NCBI GenBank assembly: GCA_947499155.1
Contig: CANMND010000002.1
Span: 434,001-498,000 of the forward strand
From: an uncultured Sphingomonadales bacterium
GTDB lineage: Bacteria > Pseudomonadota > Alphaproteobacteria > Sphingomonadales > Rhodothalassiaceae
Length of the DNA stretch: 64,000 nucleotides
Direction of reading: 5' to 3'
Part shown: positions 18,891-27,270 of the stretch, one piece after another
Layout of the letters: each line of letters begins with the position of its first letter
Numbering within the stretch: position 1 is the stretch's first letter
Translations under genes and position numbers: made by a program
Notes under the pieces: generated by a model
Told to the model about the DNA's origin: nothing
The model's input: the letters and a program-made list of their open reading frames with translations, nothing else
The model's database searches: none

Positions 18891-19622
18891 TTAAGGCATT
18901 GTTTCTGCTGACCTCAGACTGGCGACATCAGGCAGTTGTGACCGGGTAGCAAGCAACGTGGTGAGAATCTGGGCCGCATTTGGATTCATCTGGGCAAGCA
19001 AAGCCGCCATTTTACGGTCAGACATCCGCAGCGCCACTTCCTGCTGTATTTCCGTGTCCAGTTTCTCAAAAATCTGGGCAGCATCTTTTGGCTTCATGGT
19101 CTCATAGACCTTGACGATACTGTCGATCTGGGCATTTTCCCGCTGTTCATGCTTAGCGACAAGAGCGCTCAGTTTCTCTTCAATACCATGTAATTCTGTA
19201 ATTTTTTTGTCGATCCGCCGTTCAGTTGATGCCAGAAGCTGCTCACGCAAGGCTGCTTGTTGCTCGCGTTCTTCCAGTTGCTCGCGTCGGTCACGCAAAT
19301 CCTGAAGCAGATTCATTTCCGCGCGGCTGACACCAGCCAGGGCCGCAGTTGCCGACGTTAAATCCGGGTCAGTGTTGGATGGGCTGTTTTCATCCGTCTC
19401 GGTCTTGGTGACGTCATCTTTTTTCACGTCACTTTCTGAAGCAGGCTGCTCTGCTGGGCTACTTTCTTGCGCATGAACTTCAGTGATGACACGCGTCAAG
19501 TCCCCGGCGAAATGCCCTGCCCTGAAGACAAGAGCCAACGCCACTGTCACGATAAAAACTGGCAGAAGTCGGATATAGCCGCCAAGGCTCCCATTTCTCA
19601 GCCGGTGACGCAAAGCACTCAT
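18891..19622 (-). CDS. motE: MotE-like flagellar protein (MgtE N-domain fold)
   Basis: Protein of 243 residues. A short cytoplasmic start, one hydrophobic segment (YIRLLPVFIVTVALALVF, about 16-33), an acidic Glu/Asp/Ser/Thr linker, then a long coiled coil (EQLEEREQQAALREQL). The C-terminal MgtE-type helical domain follows (VYETMKPKDAAQIFEKL, MSDRKMAALLAQM). MotE is known in rhizobia as a chaperone for the periplasmic motility protein MotC, and homologues sit in flagellar operons. Its ATG overlaps the stop of the DUF6468 gene by one base. Confidence 0.85.
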   Translation of the reverse strand: MSALRHRLRNGSLGGYIRLLPVFIVTVALALVFRAGHFAGDLTRVITEVHAQESSPAEQPASESDVKKDDVTKTETDENSPSNTDPDLTSATAALAGVSRAEMNLLQDLRDRREQLEEREQQAALREQLLASTERRIDKKITELHGIEEKLSALVAKHEQRENAQIDSIVKVYETMKPKDAAQIFEKLDTEIQQEVALRMSDRKMAALLAQMNPNAAQILTTLLATRSQLPDVASLRSAETMP

Positions 19623-20032
19623 CAGCGTGCCTCCTTCAAGGCTTTAAGAAGATCGGGGCGAGCGCCATGAATGCTGGTGACTTTCTCTCCGGGAGCTGCG
19701 ACTTTTGCTGTCAGCCCCTGCTCCAGCCGGTTGGCCAGATTGTCACCGGCCTCGGTTATTAGCGTCAATTCATCGGACAGTGCCCGTGCTTTACGCACAG
19801 TAGAGCCTAATGTATCGCCTACATCGCTGCTTTCACGGCGTAATTCACTGATTGCCTCTTTGGCTTTTGATGTAGCCGATTCCAGGCGATCAACAAGATC
19901 CGCCAACTCGGTCTGGCCAGCCCGGATCACCCCCAGTCGACCGTTCACCCTGATGCAGGCATAAAGTACAGCGACTAGCAAAATAACCAGAACGCCGTCC
20001 ATGATCAGTCCCGTCAAATCCATGGTTTCCAT
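19622..20032 (-). CDS. DUF6468 flagellar-operon protein
   Basis: Protein of 136 residues with one N-terminal membrane helix (LIMDGVLVILLVAVLYACI, about 9-27), then a helical, probably coiled-coil cytoplasmic region (LADLVDRLESATSKAKEAIS) and a basic tail. It sits between fliM and motE, four bases after fliM and overlapping motE, as DUF6468 genes do in alphaproteobacterial flagellar operons. The function is unknown. Confidence 0.75.
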   Translation of the reverse strand: METMDLTGLIMDGVLVILLVAVLYACIRVNGRLGVIRAGQTELADLVDRLESATSKAKEAISELRRESSDVGDTLGSTVRKARALSDELTLITEAGDNLANRLEQGLTAKVAAPGEKVTSIHGARPDLLKALKEAR

Positions 20033-20036
20033 GTCC

Positions 20037-21185
20037 TTATTCCTTCCGGGCAGAGCGTTTCAAACGCCTGATATCATCAATCAAAATCGCCAGCCTTTGA
20101 CCGGAACGCCCCATTTTTCCGTATACAAGTGGAACATCACCGCAGCGCAGCTCCACGCTGTCCTTAGGCGTGACATTCAACTGGATTGTCTGGCCAACCT
20201 GAAAATTCATTACATCGCGCAGGCTCATGACCTGCTCGTCCAGGACAGCACTGAGTTGCATGTCCGCAGACCACAGTTCAGTCGCCAGATGGGTTTCCCA
20301 AATACTGTCCCGTCCAAACTTCTCCCCCATGAAGCGCTGAAGCAGCAGCTCACGTACAGGTTCGAGTGTTGCATAGGGATAAAGCAGTTCAAGTCGCCCG
20401 CCACGGTCTTCCATGTCGATACGCAGCTTGATCAAGACAGCTGCATTCGGTGGCCTTGCTATGGTGGCAAAGCGGGGATTTGTTTCCAGACGATCAAAAG
20501 TAAAGTTGGTCGGTGACAATGGCTCAAACGCTGCCGACATGTCTTTCAAGATCACGGCGATCATGCGCTCGACCAGGGTTTGCTCAATAGTCGTATAAGG
20601 GCGACCCTCAATCCGCATGGCCGCCGTACCGCGACGCCCCCCCAACAGTACATCGACAATGGAATAGATAAGGGAACTGTCCACGGTCATCAGACCGTAA
20701 TTGTCCCACTCTTCTGCACGAAAAACCGCAAGCATGGCCGGAAGCGGAATGGAATTGAGATAATCGCCAAAGCGGACCGACGTGATATTATCAAGGCTGA
20801 CCTCGATATTATCGGACGTGAAATTACGCAAAGATGTGGACATCATCCGCACCATGCGGTCAAAAATGATATCCAGCATGGGAAGGCGCTCATACGATAC
20901 AAGCGCACTATTGATCAGCGCCTGTATGCCATGCGCGTCTCCCTCTTCATCCTCGCCATCAAAGCCCAGCAAGCTGTCGATTTCATCTTGATCAAGAACA
21001 CGGCCTGGCGCACTGCCGCTGTATTCATCGTCATCATCGGCGTCTTCAGCGTCACCGCCCGCCATAGCCGCCCATTCAGCGGCTACTGCTTCATCATCGG
21101 GCGCACTATCAGCTTCAGCCATCGCCGCCCATTCAGCAGCAACGGCATCATCATCGATTCCCTGATTTTCTGTTTCGTCGGCCAT
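20037..21185 (-). CDS. fliM: flagellar motor switch protein FliM
   Basis: C-ring switch protein that binds CheY-P. 382 residues. The CheY-binding motif LDQDEIDSLLG is at 64-74, unusually far from the N-terminus. In front of it lies an acidic extension with two near-identical copies of AVAAEWAAMA, at 14-23 and 33-42. The FliM middle domain follows (MLDIIFDRMVRMMSTSLRNF, IPLPAMLAVFRAEEWDN, LLGGRRG) and a C-terminal SpoA domain (FQVGQTIQLNVT, LRCGDVPLVYGKMGR). It is seven bases after fliL in the same operon. Confidence 0.95.
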   Translation of the reverse strand: MADETENQGIDDDAVAAEWAAMAEADSAPDDEAVAAEWAAMAGGDAEDADDDDEYSGSAPGRVLDQDEIDSLLGFDGEDEEGDAHGIQALINSALVSYERLPMLDIIFDRMVRMMSTSLRNFTSDNIEVSLDNITSVRFGDYLNSIPLPAMLAVFRAEEWDNYGLMTVDSSLIYSIVDVLLGGRRGTAAMRIEGRPYTTIEQTLVERMIAVILKDMSAAFEPLSPTNFTFDRLETNPRFATIARPPNAAVLIKLRIDMEDRGGRLELLYPYATLEPVRELLLQRFMGEKFGRDSIWETHLATELWSADMQLSAVLDEQVMSLRDVMNFQVGQTIQLNVTPKDSVELRCGDVPLVYGKMGRSGQRLAILIDDIRRLKRSARKE

Positions 21186-21192
21186 AAATGTC

Positions 21193-21702
21193 TTACTGAA
21201 CCAGCATTTCTCTAAAAAGAACGTCTTTCACTTCAACTGGCGCGACCGACCTGTTGATCCGCACCAATAGCTCTTCTTTCAACCGGTAAAGGCCCGCAGA
21301 CCCGTTAAGGTCCTGTGCCCGCAATTCACGCAGATAGACTTGGAAATCATCAATTACACGAGGCATTTTCGCCTCCACTTCGGCACGCGCACTTTCACGA
21401 TCCACTTCCAGACTAATGCGCGCACGCAGAAACTGCGGCTGGCGTTCCCCGGTGTTGAGATTGACCACCAATTCCGGAATATCGATAAAAATCAACTGGA
21501 CCGCTTCCGTCGCTGCACCCTTTTGCGCTTCGTCCGTCTTTGAGCCGATGATGAAAAACCCTGCGATCGCAAGAATTACCAGGAGGACAAGGCCAGCACC
21601 TGCAAACAAGACAATTTTCTTGCCACTAAGTTTCTTGGCTTCAAGTCCTTCCAGGACATCATCGTCATCTGGACCTTCATCGATTATCTGATCAGCAGCC
21701 AT
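21193..21702 (-). CDS. fliL: flagellar basal-body protein FliL
   Basis: Inner-membrane protein associated with the stator and basal body. 169 residues: an acidic cytoplasmic N-terminus, one membrane helix (KIVLFAGAGLVLLVILAIAG, about 29-48), and a periplasmic FliL domain with VNLNTGERQPQFLRARISLE and the C-terminal VKDVLFREMLVQ. It is the first gene of the minus-strand operon fliL-fliM-DUF6468-motE-cheZ-MotB-like pair-TPR, divergent from flgF. Confidence 0.92.
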   Translation of the reverse strand: MAADQIIDEGPDDDDVLEGLEAKKLSGKKIVLFAGAGLVLLVILAIAGFFIIGSKTDEAQKGAATEAVQLIFIDIPELVVNLNTGERQPQFLRARISLEVDRESARAEVEAKMPRVIDDFQVYLRELRAQDLNGSAGLYRLKEELLVRINRSVAPVEVKDVLFREMLVQ

Positions 21703-21826
21703 TAACTTTCAGTCCTAATTCGCCTTGGTAAAACCCGGTCAAGGGTCGCGAAGAACTATAGTTAAGAGCATGAATATTAATAAGTCGTAAGGCTCGCCAA
21801 TTTTCACGCACGCGTTTCTCCCCTCT

Positions 21827-21870
21827 CCCGGCAAGTCATGCCCACCAAGCCACGGCAATGTTTCATGCCC
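21827..21870. promoter_or_regulatory. two short palindromes upstream of the flgF promoter, candidate enhancer sites
   Basis: CCCGGCAAGTCATGCCC (21827-21843, GGCA-N5-TGCC) and GGCA-N8-TGCC (21854-21869) lie about 50 to 90 bases upstream of the sigma-54 box, where enhancer-binding proteins such as FlbD bind in Caulobacter. They are candidate sites only, judged by position and symmetry. Confidence 0.35.
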
Positions 21871-21916
21871 TGAATATTTAATTGCCTGAATACAATGAGT
21901 TAAGAAAAAATGAGAA

Positions 21917-21933
21917 CTGGCATACGCATTGCA
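21917..21933 (+). promoter_or_regulatory. sigma-54 promoter of flgF operon
   Basis: CTGGCATACGCATTGCA fits the -24/-12 consensus: GG at 21919-21920 and GC at 21931-21932 with exactly ten bases between, in a TGGCA...TTGCA context. Transcription would start near 21944, about 30 bases before the flgF ATG. Sigma-54 control of rod and ring genes is known in Caulobacter. Confidence 0.75.
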
Positions 21934-21973
21934 TATTGGATTGCGAACGATCCTGAAATGCGGAGTGGAATTC

Positions 21974-22714
21974 ATGGACACGATTTTATCAGTAGGACTG
22001 TCGCACCAGGATGCCATGCGTCGGCGTATGGATGTGATCGCCAATAACATCGCGAATGCGTCCACCACTGCCTATAAAAGTGAGCGTGTCGTTTTTCAGG
22101 ATTATCTTTTCAATATGGAAGGCAAGGGGCCAAAAGCCCTTCGTGATGTCCAGATGGTTCTTGATTATGGCGTCCTGCCAGACATGAAAGGTGGCGCCCT
22201 GCAATCCACCGGCAATCCGCTTGATATAGCCCTGGAAGGCGAAGGCTTCTTTGTTGTCGAGAATAACCAGGGCGATCGTCTCTACACCCGTAACGGAAAG
22301 CTCGGCATTAATGATGCGGGCGAGCTTGTTACCCAGTCCGGTGCACGCGTCCTTGGCATGAACGATCAGCCAATCGCGCTCAATATTGATGATGCGTTGA
22401 TCACGATCTCAGACGACGGCACCATTATTACTGAAAACGGCGAAATCGCCCAGATACAGATGACAGGTTTTGCCAGTTACCAAGGGCTTCAGCGTCGGGG
22501 TGACAGCATGTTTGCCACCGATCAGCCTGAACTGCCCCCTGTAAATCTCAGGATACATCAAGGGACGCTTGAAGGCTCAAACGTCAATCCCATACAGCAA
22601 GTGACTGAAATGATTACAGCCCTGCGCAGCTATCAGACGATGGAACGCAGCCTGAGTGAATATTCCGATCTTCGTGACCGCGCCATCGACCGCCTTGCCA
22701 GCCTTCAGGCCTGA
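21974..22714 (+). CDS. flgF: flagellar basal-body rod protein FlgF
   Basis: Proximal rod protein exported by the flagellar type III system. 246 residues from the ATG at 21974, which follows GGAG and gives MDTILSVGLSHQD; the open frame upstream is non-coding. The N-terminal flagellar rod motif RRRMDVIANNIANASTTAYK is at about 16-35. The C-terminal pattern NVNPIQQVTEMITALRSYQ is typical of the rod family. It is first in flgF-flgG-flgA-flgH. Confidence 0.94.
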   Translation: MDTILSVGLSHQDAMRRRMDVIANNIANASTTAYKSERVVFQDYLFNMEGKGPKALRDVQMVLDYGVLPDMKGGALQSTGNPLDIALEGEGFFVVENNQGDRLYTRNGKLGINDAGELVTQSGARVLGMNDQPIALNIDDALITISDDGTIITENGEIAQIQMTGFASYQGLQRRGDSMFATDQPELPPVNLRIHQGTLEGSNVNPIQQVTEMITALRSYQTMERSLSEYSDLRDRAIDRLASLQA

Positions 22715-22742
22715 CCCCCCGCGCCAACAGGAGCATTAAGAC

Positions 22743-23528
22743 ATGAAAGCCTTGAGTACCGCAGCCACCGGAATGCTGGCACAACAAATGAATGTTGAGA
22801 TTATCTCGAACAATATCGCCAATCTCAACACCACGGCCTACAAGCGCCGTCGCGCTGAATTCCAGGATCTTTTATATCAGACCATTGAACGGGTGGGTGC
22901 CAACTCCACAGCCCAGGGCAATGTGGTGCCATCTGGCATTCAGGTGGGTGTAGGCGTCAAGGCGGCAGGCGTTTACCGCATTGCAAGTCAGGGCAGTCTG
23001 GAACTGACCGACAATCCTCTTGATATCGCCATTAATGGTCGCGGCTTTTTCAGAATCCAAAGCCCCAATGGTGAAGAGCTTTACACCCGTGCCGGATCCT
23101 TCCAGCTTGATCAGGACGGACGCCTTGTCACCCCTGAAGGATTTGAGGTTCTGCCGGGCATTAACATTCCGCAAGAAGCGATCGATGTCAGCATCAACAA
23201 GGATGGCGAAGTACAGGCCAGCCTGCAAGGCCAGGTCAATCCGCAAGTGGTGGGCCAGCTTGATCTGGCGATTTTCCCCAATGAAGCAGGCCTTGAAGCC
23301 ATCGGCTCCAACATGTTGAGAGAATCACAGGCCTCAGGCCCGCCAACCGTCGCAGTGCCGGGAACTGAAGGCTTTGGATCCATTGAGCAGGGCTTTCTGG
23401 AGCGTTCAAATGTGGACCCGGTTCAGGAAATCACCAACCTCATTACCGCCCAGCGTGCCTATGAGTTGAACTCACGTGTCATTACGACGGCTGATGAAAT
23501 GATGAATGCCGTCAATGCCCTGCGTTAA
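22743..23528 (+). CDS. flgG: flagellar distal rod protein FlgG
   Basis: Distal rod protein of 261 residues, the normal FlgG length. It begins MKALSTAATGMLAQQMNVE and has ISNNIANLNTTAYKRRRAEF. GVGVKAAGVYRIASQGSLE and the C-terminal NVDPVQEITNLITAQRAYE and FlgG-type end VITTADEMMNAVNALR are all present. It is 28 bases after flgF, with AGGAG before the ATG. Confidence 0.96.
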   Translation: MKALSTAATGMLAQQMNVEIISNNIANLNTTAYKRRRAEFQDLLYQTIERVGANSTAQGNVVPSGIQVGVGVKAAGVYRIASQGSLELTDNPLDIAINGRGFFRIQSPNGEELYTRAGSFQLDQDGRLVTPEGFEVLPGINIPQEAIDVSINKDGEVQASLQGQVNPQVVGQLDLAIFPNEAGLEAIGSNMLRESQASGPPTVAVPGTEGFGSIEQGFLERSNVDPVQEITNLITAQRAYELNSRVITTADEMMNAVNALR

Positions 23529-23558
23529 TGCCGATCTCTTCTCTACAGGAGTGACAAG

Positions 23559-24551
23559 ATGATACCCGTTCGCCGCCGCCACCACCGCCCCGATCGCAAC
23601 TTTGCCACCTTGTTATTGATGGTGATCATGGGTCTTGCTGTCATGGTGCCGGGCACAGCTCAAGCATACATGCTGAAATCTGCCGCCGAGGTGAACGGCC
23701 CATTCATCCATCTCTCTGACGTTTTGGCAGATGCAGGTAAAATCGGTACACAGCGTGTTGCCCTTGCACCTGATCCCGGTGAAACAATGAGCCTTCAGCT
23801 CCATGTCATCGAAAGCGCCATGCGCAAGGCTGGCGTCACTCAATCTCTTGCTCTTGGTAATGGCTATATCTCCGTCAGGCGATCAGGGCGGGAAATTCCT
23901 TCCCATATACTTGAAGGTCGCATTTTTGATGCCATTGCGGCAAAGAATGGCACGCGGTCACAGCTCAATATTCGCATCACTGGTACGCGAGGATCACTTT
24001 ATCTGCCCCCGGAAAGTGATTTTAACCGCATTCGGATCGAAAACCTCGAAACAGACAATCGATCCGGCCGATTTTCCGCGACCCTCGTCGTTCCCTATGA
24101 TGTCAATGCCCAGCTTCGGACCGATATCAGCGGTATTGCCGAGCCGGTCATGCGTGTACCGGTTCTTGCCCACGCCCTTAGTCGTGGAGAGATGGTTACC
24201 CGTCACATGATTGACTGGATCGAATTGCCAGAAAGGCGTGTTAACCGCACCATGGTTCTTGACGTGGAGCAGCTTGTCGGAATGGAGGTCCAGCGTCCCC
24301 TTAAGGCCGGACAACCCTTGCGCATAAGCGATGTGCGCCACCCCCTGATGGTGGAAAAGGGCTCATTGGTCACCATGACCGTCGTAAATGGTGCCCTGTC
24401 ATTAAGTGCAACAGGAAAAGCCATGCAGGATGGAGCTATGGGCGAAACCATCCGTCTCATCAATACCAGCACCAATCGTATGATCGAAGCCAAAGTGACA
24501 GGAGCGGGAACCGTGACTGTTACTGGCATGTCCAGAATTGCTAGCCGTTGA
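23559..24551 (+). CDS. flgA: flagellar P-ring assembly chaperone FlgA
   Basis: Periplasmic chaperone for P-ring (FlgI) assembly. 330 residues with a signal peptide (LLLMVIMGLAVMVPGTAQA, cleavage near residue 37). The C-terminal SAF-like domain is recognisable: VLAHALSRGEMVTRHMID, VGMEVQRPLKAGQPLRISD and LSLSATGKAMQDGAMGE. It is longer than E. coli FlgA (219 residues) because of an extended N-terminal region, as in other alphaproteobacteria. Located between flgG and flgH. Confidence 0.9.
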   Translation: MIPVRRRHHRPDRNFATLLLMVIMGLAVMVPGTAQAYMLKSAAEVNGPFIHLSDVLADAGKIGTQRVALAPDPGETMSLQLHVIESAMRKAGVTQSLALGNGYISVRRSGREIPSHILEGRIFDAIAAKNGTRSQLNIRITGTRGSLYLPPESDFNRIRIENLETDNRSGRFSATLVVPYDVNAQLRTDISGIAEPVMRVPVLAHALSRGEMVTRHMIDWIELPERRVNRTMVLDVEQLVGMEVQRPLKAGQPLRISDVRHPLMVEKGSLVTMTVVNGALSLSATGKAMQDGAMGETIRLINTSTNRMIEAKVTGAGTVTVTGMSRIASR

Positions 24552-24571
24552 GCGTTTAAAGGAGAATATCC

Positions 24572-25330
24572 ATGGCCACCCGTTCATCCATCATTCGGCA
24601 CGGCTTAACTTATGCGGTCCTGTGCCTTTCGCTAAGCGCTTGTACTGTTGGTGACCGTCTCGCCAATATCGGTAAGGCGCCGGACCTTGCCCCGATCGAG
24701 AATGTACAGGCACCATCGCGCCAGCAATCCATCTCACTGGCAAGAAACCATCCCCCTGCCGTTGTCAGTCAGCCAAACTCCTTGTGGCGCACCGGGGCAA
24801 AAGCCTTTTTCCGCGATCAGCGAGCCGGAGAAATCGGCGATATCCTGACTGTCCAGATTGAAATCAACGACAGGGCTGCCATCGAAAATCAGACATTACG
24901 CACACGTAATAATGGTGAGACGGCTGGTCTGGACGGATTTCTAGGGTTTGAAGGTAAACTGAACAAAATTCTTCCCAATGCCGTCAATCCTTCTGCCCTG
25001 GCCGATTTCGGCAGCACAAGTAACCATGCCGGATCAGGTGAAGTTGACCGCGCTGAAAATATCCGTCTGACCGTTGCCGCAATCGTCACTGATGTTCTGC
25101 CCAATGGCAATCTGGTCATCCAGGGACGTCAGGAAGTCCGGGTCAATTTTGAGGTCCGGGAATTGCTGATTGCCGGTATCGTAAGGCCTGAGGATATTTC
25201 ATCCATCAATACAATCAATCACAGCCAGATTGCTGAGGCTCGTATTTCATATGGCGGACGTGGCCAGCTGACCGACGTGCAACAGCCCCGTTATGGCCAG
25301 CAGCTATATGATATCCTGTTCCCGTTCTGA
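24572..25330 (+). CDS. flgH: flagellar L-ring protein FlgH (lipoprotein)
   Basis: Outer-membrane L-ring lipoprotein of 252 residues. The signal peptide ends in the lipobox LSAC with Cys24 as the lipidated residue. Conserved blocks are SLWRTGAKAFFRDQRAGEIGDIL, spread over about 70-92, VTDVLPNGNLVIQGRQEV, GIVRPEDISSINTI and the C-terminal PRYGQQLYDILFPF. It ends the flgF operon and is followed by a strong terminator. Confidence 0.95.
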   Translation: MATRSSIIRHGLTYAVLCLSLSACTVGDRLANIGKAPDLAPIENVQAPSRQQSISLARNHPPAVVSQPNSLWRTGAKAFFRDQRAGEIGDILTVQIEINDRAAIENQTLRTRNNGETAGLDGFLGFEGKLNKILPNAVNPSALADFGSTSNHAGSGEVDRAENIRLTVAAIVTDVLPNGNLVIQGRQEVRVNFEVRELLIAGIVRPEDISSINTINHSQIAEARISYGGRGQLTDVQQPRYGQQLYDILFPF

Positions 25331-25359
25331 TAAAGACAACACAGGAAGAACAAAACCAG

Positions 25360-25394
25360 CGATGGCCTGAATTATCGGGCCATCGTTTCTTTTT
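25360..25394 (+). terminator. intrinsic terminator after flgH
   Basis: Stem CGATGGCC (25360-25367) with GGCCATCG (25378-25385), ten-base loop, followed by TTTCTTTTT. It separates flgH from the convergent hflX gene. Confidence 0.88.
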
Positions 25395-25400
25395 GGACTA

Positions 25401-26738
25401 TTATTCCTGGCTGTTAAAACGCGCCCATGCAATGGGATCCAGCCGGACCATCAGATGTGTCGTTCCTTCATCGTCCACGCGACTGTCAAGAACCCGACCA
25501 TTGCGATGAAGCCAGGAAATTTTTGCCCCCTCACCCACAGATAATGCAATATGCTGGGTCACGTCACGGGCGCCAAGAACCACATCAATTTCGTGCATCA
25601 TCAGATCCATCCCGTCGCCGGTCAATGCCGATAAGGGAACAGCGCCAGGTTCACGTTTTGCCTTGTTCAACAAAGCCGTGCGGGTGTCTTTATCCAACAA
25701 GTCAGATTTGTTAAGTGCCTCAATGATCGTTGGCGCATCCTCATTATCCGGTGTGACGCCCAGATCAGACAGAATAGACAGTACATCTGCTTTTTGAGCC
25801 TCAGTATCGGGGTGTGAAATATCGCGCACATGTATAATAAGATCCGCCGAGATCACCTCTTCAAGGGTTGCCCTGAATGCCGCAACCAGGTGGGTCGGCA
25901 GGTCTGAAATAAAGCCGACCGTATCCGACAGGATCACCTTGCGACCAGTATCCAGTGCAATTGCCCGCAAGGTGGGATCAAGCGTGGCAAACAGCATGTC
26001 CGCCGCTAAAACTTCTGCCTTTGTCAAGCGGTTAAACAAGGTGGACTTCCCCGCATTGGTATAGCCTACAAGGGCAACCAGCGGATACGGTGCTTTTTGC
26101 CGCCTTGAGCGATGAAGTGTGCGGGTTCTGCTGACAGTTTTTAATTGGCGACGAATGGCTGCAATCTGATCAGAAATGATACGACGGTCTGACTCGATCT
26201 GGGTTTCTCCTGGCCCACCCATAAAGCCAACACCACCCCGCTGGCGCTCCAGATGGGTCCAGCTTCTGACAAGGCGTGATCGCTGATAGGTGAGATGGGC
26301 AAGTTCGACCTGAAGCTCCCCTTCTTTCGTGGCCGCCCTTTCACCAAAAATTTCAAGGATCAGCCCGGTGCGGTCGATAACCTTTGTTTTCAGCTTCCGC
26401 TCCAGATTGCGTTGCTGTACCGGGCTCAGGTCAGTGTCAAAAATGACAAGGTCGATATCATCGGCCAGAACACAGGCCGCCAGTTCTTCAACCTTGCCCT
26501 TGCCTATGAAAGTTGAAGGCCGTCGCTTAGTGAGTGGGGCAAGCATTTCCCCTACCACCAACAGATCAATAGCCCTGGCAAGTCCGACCGCTTCTTCCAG
26601 TCGGGCTACAGGTGCACGGACGGCCTCAGACTCATGTCCGCGATCTGTCCGAAAATAGGGATGAATAACAAGTGCCTTGGCCAGACCACCAACCTGCTCG
26701 GAGGGTGATCTGTGATTTTCACCGCGATTGTCTGTCAC
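25401..26738 (-). CDS. hflX: GTPase HflX
   Basis: Ribosome-associated GTPase of 445 residues. The N-terminal HflX domain has TFIGKGKVEELA and FDTDLSPVQQRNLE. The linker carries the GGVGFMGGPGETQIE signature. The G domain has G1 GYTNAGKST, G3 DTVGFISDLP and G4 NKSD. The start is GTG at 26738. It follows hfq by 22 bases, the hfq-hflX pairing common in proteobacteria. Confidence 0.96.
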   Translation of the reverse strand: MTDNRGENHRSPSEQVGGLAKALVIHPYFRTDRGHESEAVRAPVARLEEAVGLARAIDLLVVGEMLAPLTKRRPSTFIGKGKVEELAACVLADDIDLVIFDTDLSPVQQRNLERKLKTKVIDRTGLILEIFGERAATKEGELQVELAHLTYQRSRLVRSWTHLERQRGGVGFMGGPGETQIESDRRIISDQIAAIRRQLKTVSRTRTLHRSRRQKAPYPLVALVGYTNAGKSTLFNRLTKAEVLAADMLFATLDPTLRAIALDTGRKVILSDTVGFISDLPTHLVAAFRATLEEVISADLIIHVRDISHPDTEAQKADVLSILSDLGVTPDNEDAPTIIEALNKSDLLDKDTRTALLNKAKREPGAVPLSALTGDGMDLMMHEIDVVLGARDVTQHIALSVGEGAKISWLHRNGRVLDSRVDDEGTTHLMVRLDPIAWARFNSQE

Positions 26739-26760
26739 GGTCGTTTGCTTTTATTGGCAG

Positions 26761-27009
26761 TCATTCGCCACTATTTTCCTTTTCGGGATCAAAAAGCTGA
26801 ATGGGGCCAGACGGCATAATGGTAGAAATTGCATGTTTATAAACAAGCTGAGAGTGACCATCACGACGTAGAAGAACACAGAAATTATCAAACCAGGTGA
26901 TCACGCCTTGTAATTTGACTCCGTTTACCAAAAAGACAGTTACAGATGTTTTTGACTTACGGATGTTATTGAGAAAGACATCCTGGAGGTTTTGATTTTT
27001 TTCGGACAT
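26761..27009 (-). CDS. hfq: RNA chaperone Hfq
   Basis: Sm-like hexameric RNA chaperone that pairs small RNAs with mRNAs. 82 residues. Sm1 motif [20 protein letters not shown] and Sm2 motif [11 protein letters not shown] are intact, including the YKHA residues of the proximal uridine pocket. The C-terminus is short and acidic, as in other alphaproteobacteria. AGAAGG lies six bases before the ATG. Confidence 0.97.
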   Translation of the reverse strand: MSEKNQNLQDVFLNNIRKSKTSVTVFLVNGVKLQGVITWFDNFCVLLRRDGHSQLVYKHAISTIMPSGPIQLFDPEKENSGE

Positions 27010-27270
27010 GTTTTGCCTTCTTTTTTGTTGAGTGGGAGGGGCCGACGTTTAGACGCTCTTACCAAACATGCCGACCTTTCGGGATGTGCCTCATAATTAT
27101 GTCTGCACAATCGCTTTTGTCATCCGCGATATAACAAAGACGAAACCATTATTTTCCAGCCAATTATGGCAAAATAATCCGCCAAGTATAGAACATAAGC
27201 GTTTGAATCGCGAAATCAAATGACCAAGGCTGGAAATTTATCTGACAGGCTGTATTTGACAGCTGCCCTA

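Noticed and set aside
21703-21830. Possible sigma-54 box for fliL on the minus strand
   Set aside because: A GG-N10-GC spacing can be found near 21725-21740, but the flanking bases do not resemble TGGCA or TTGCA.
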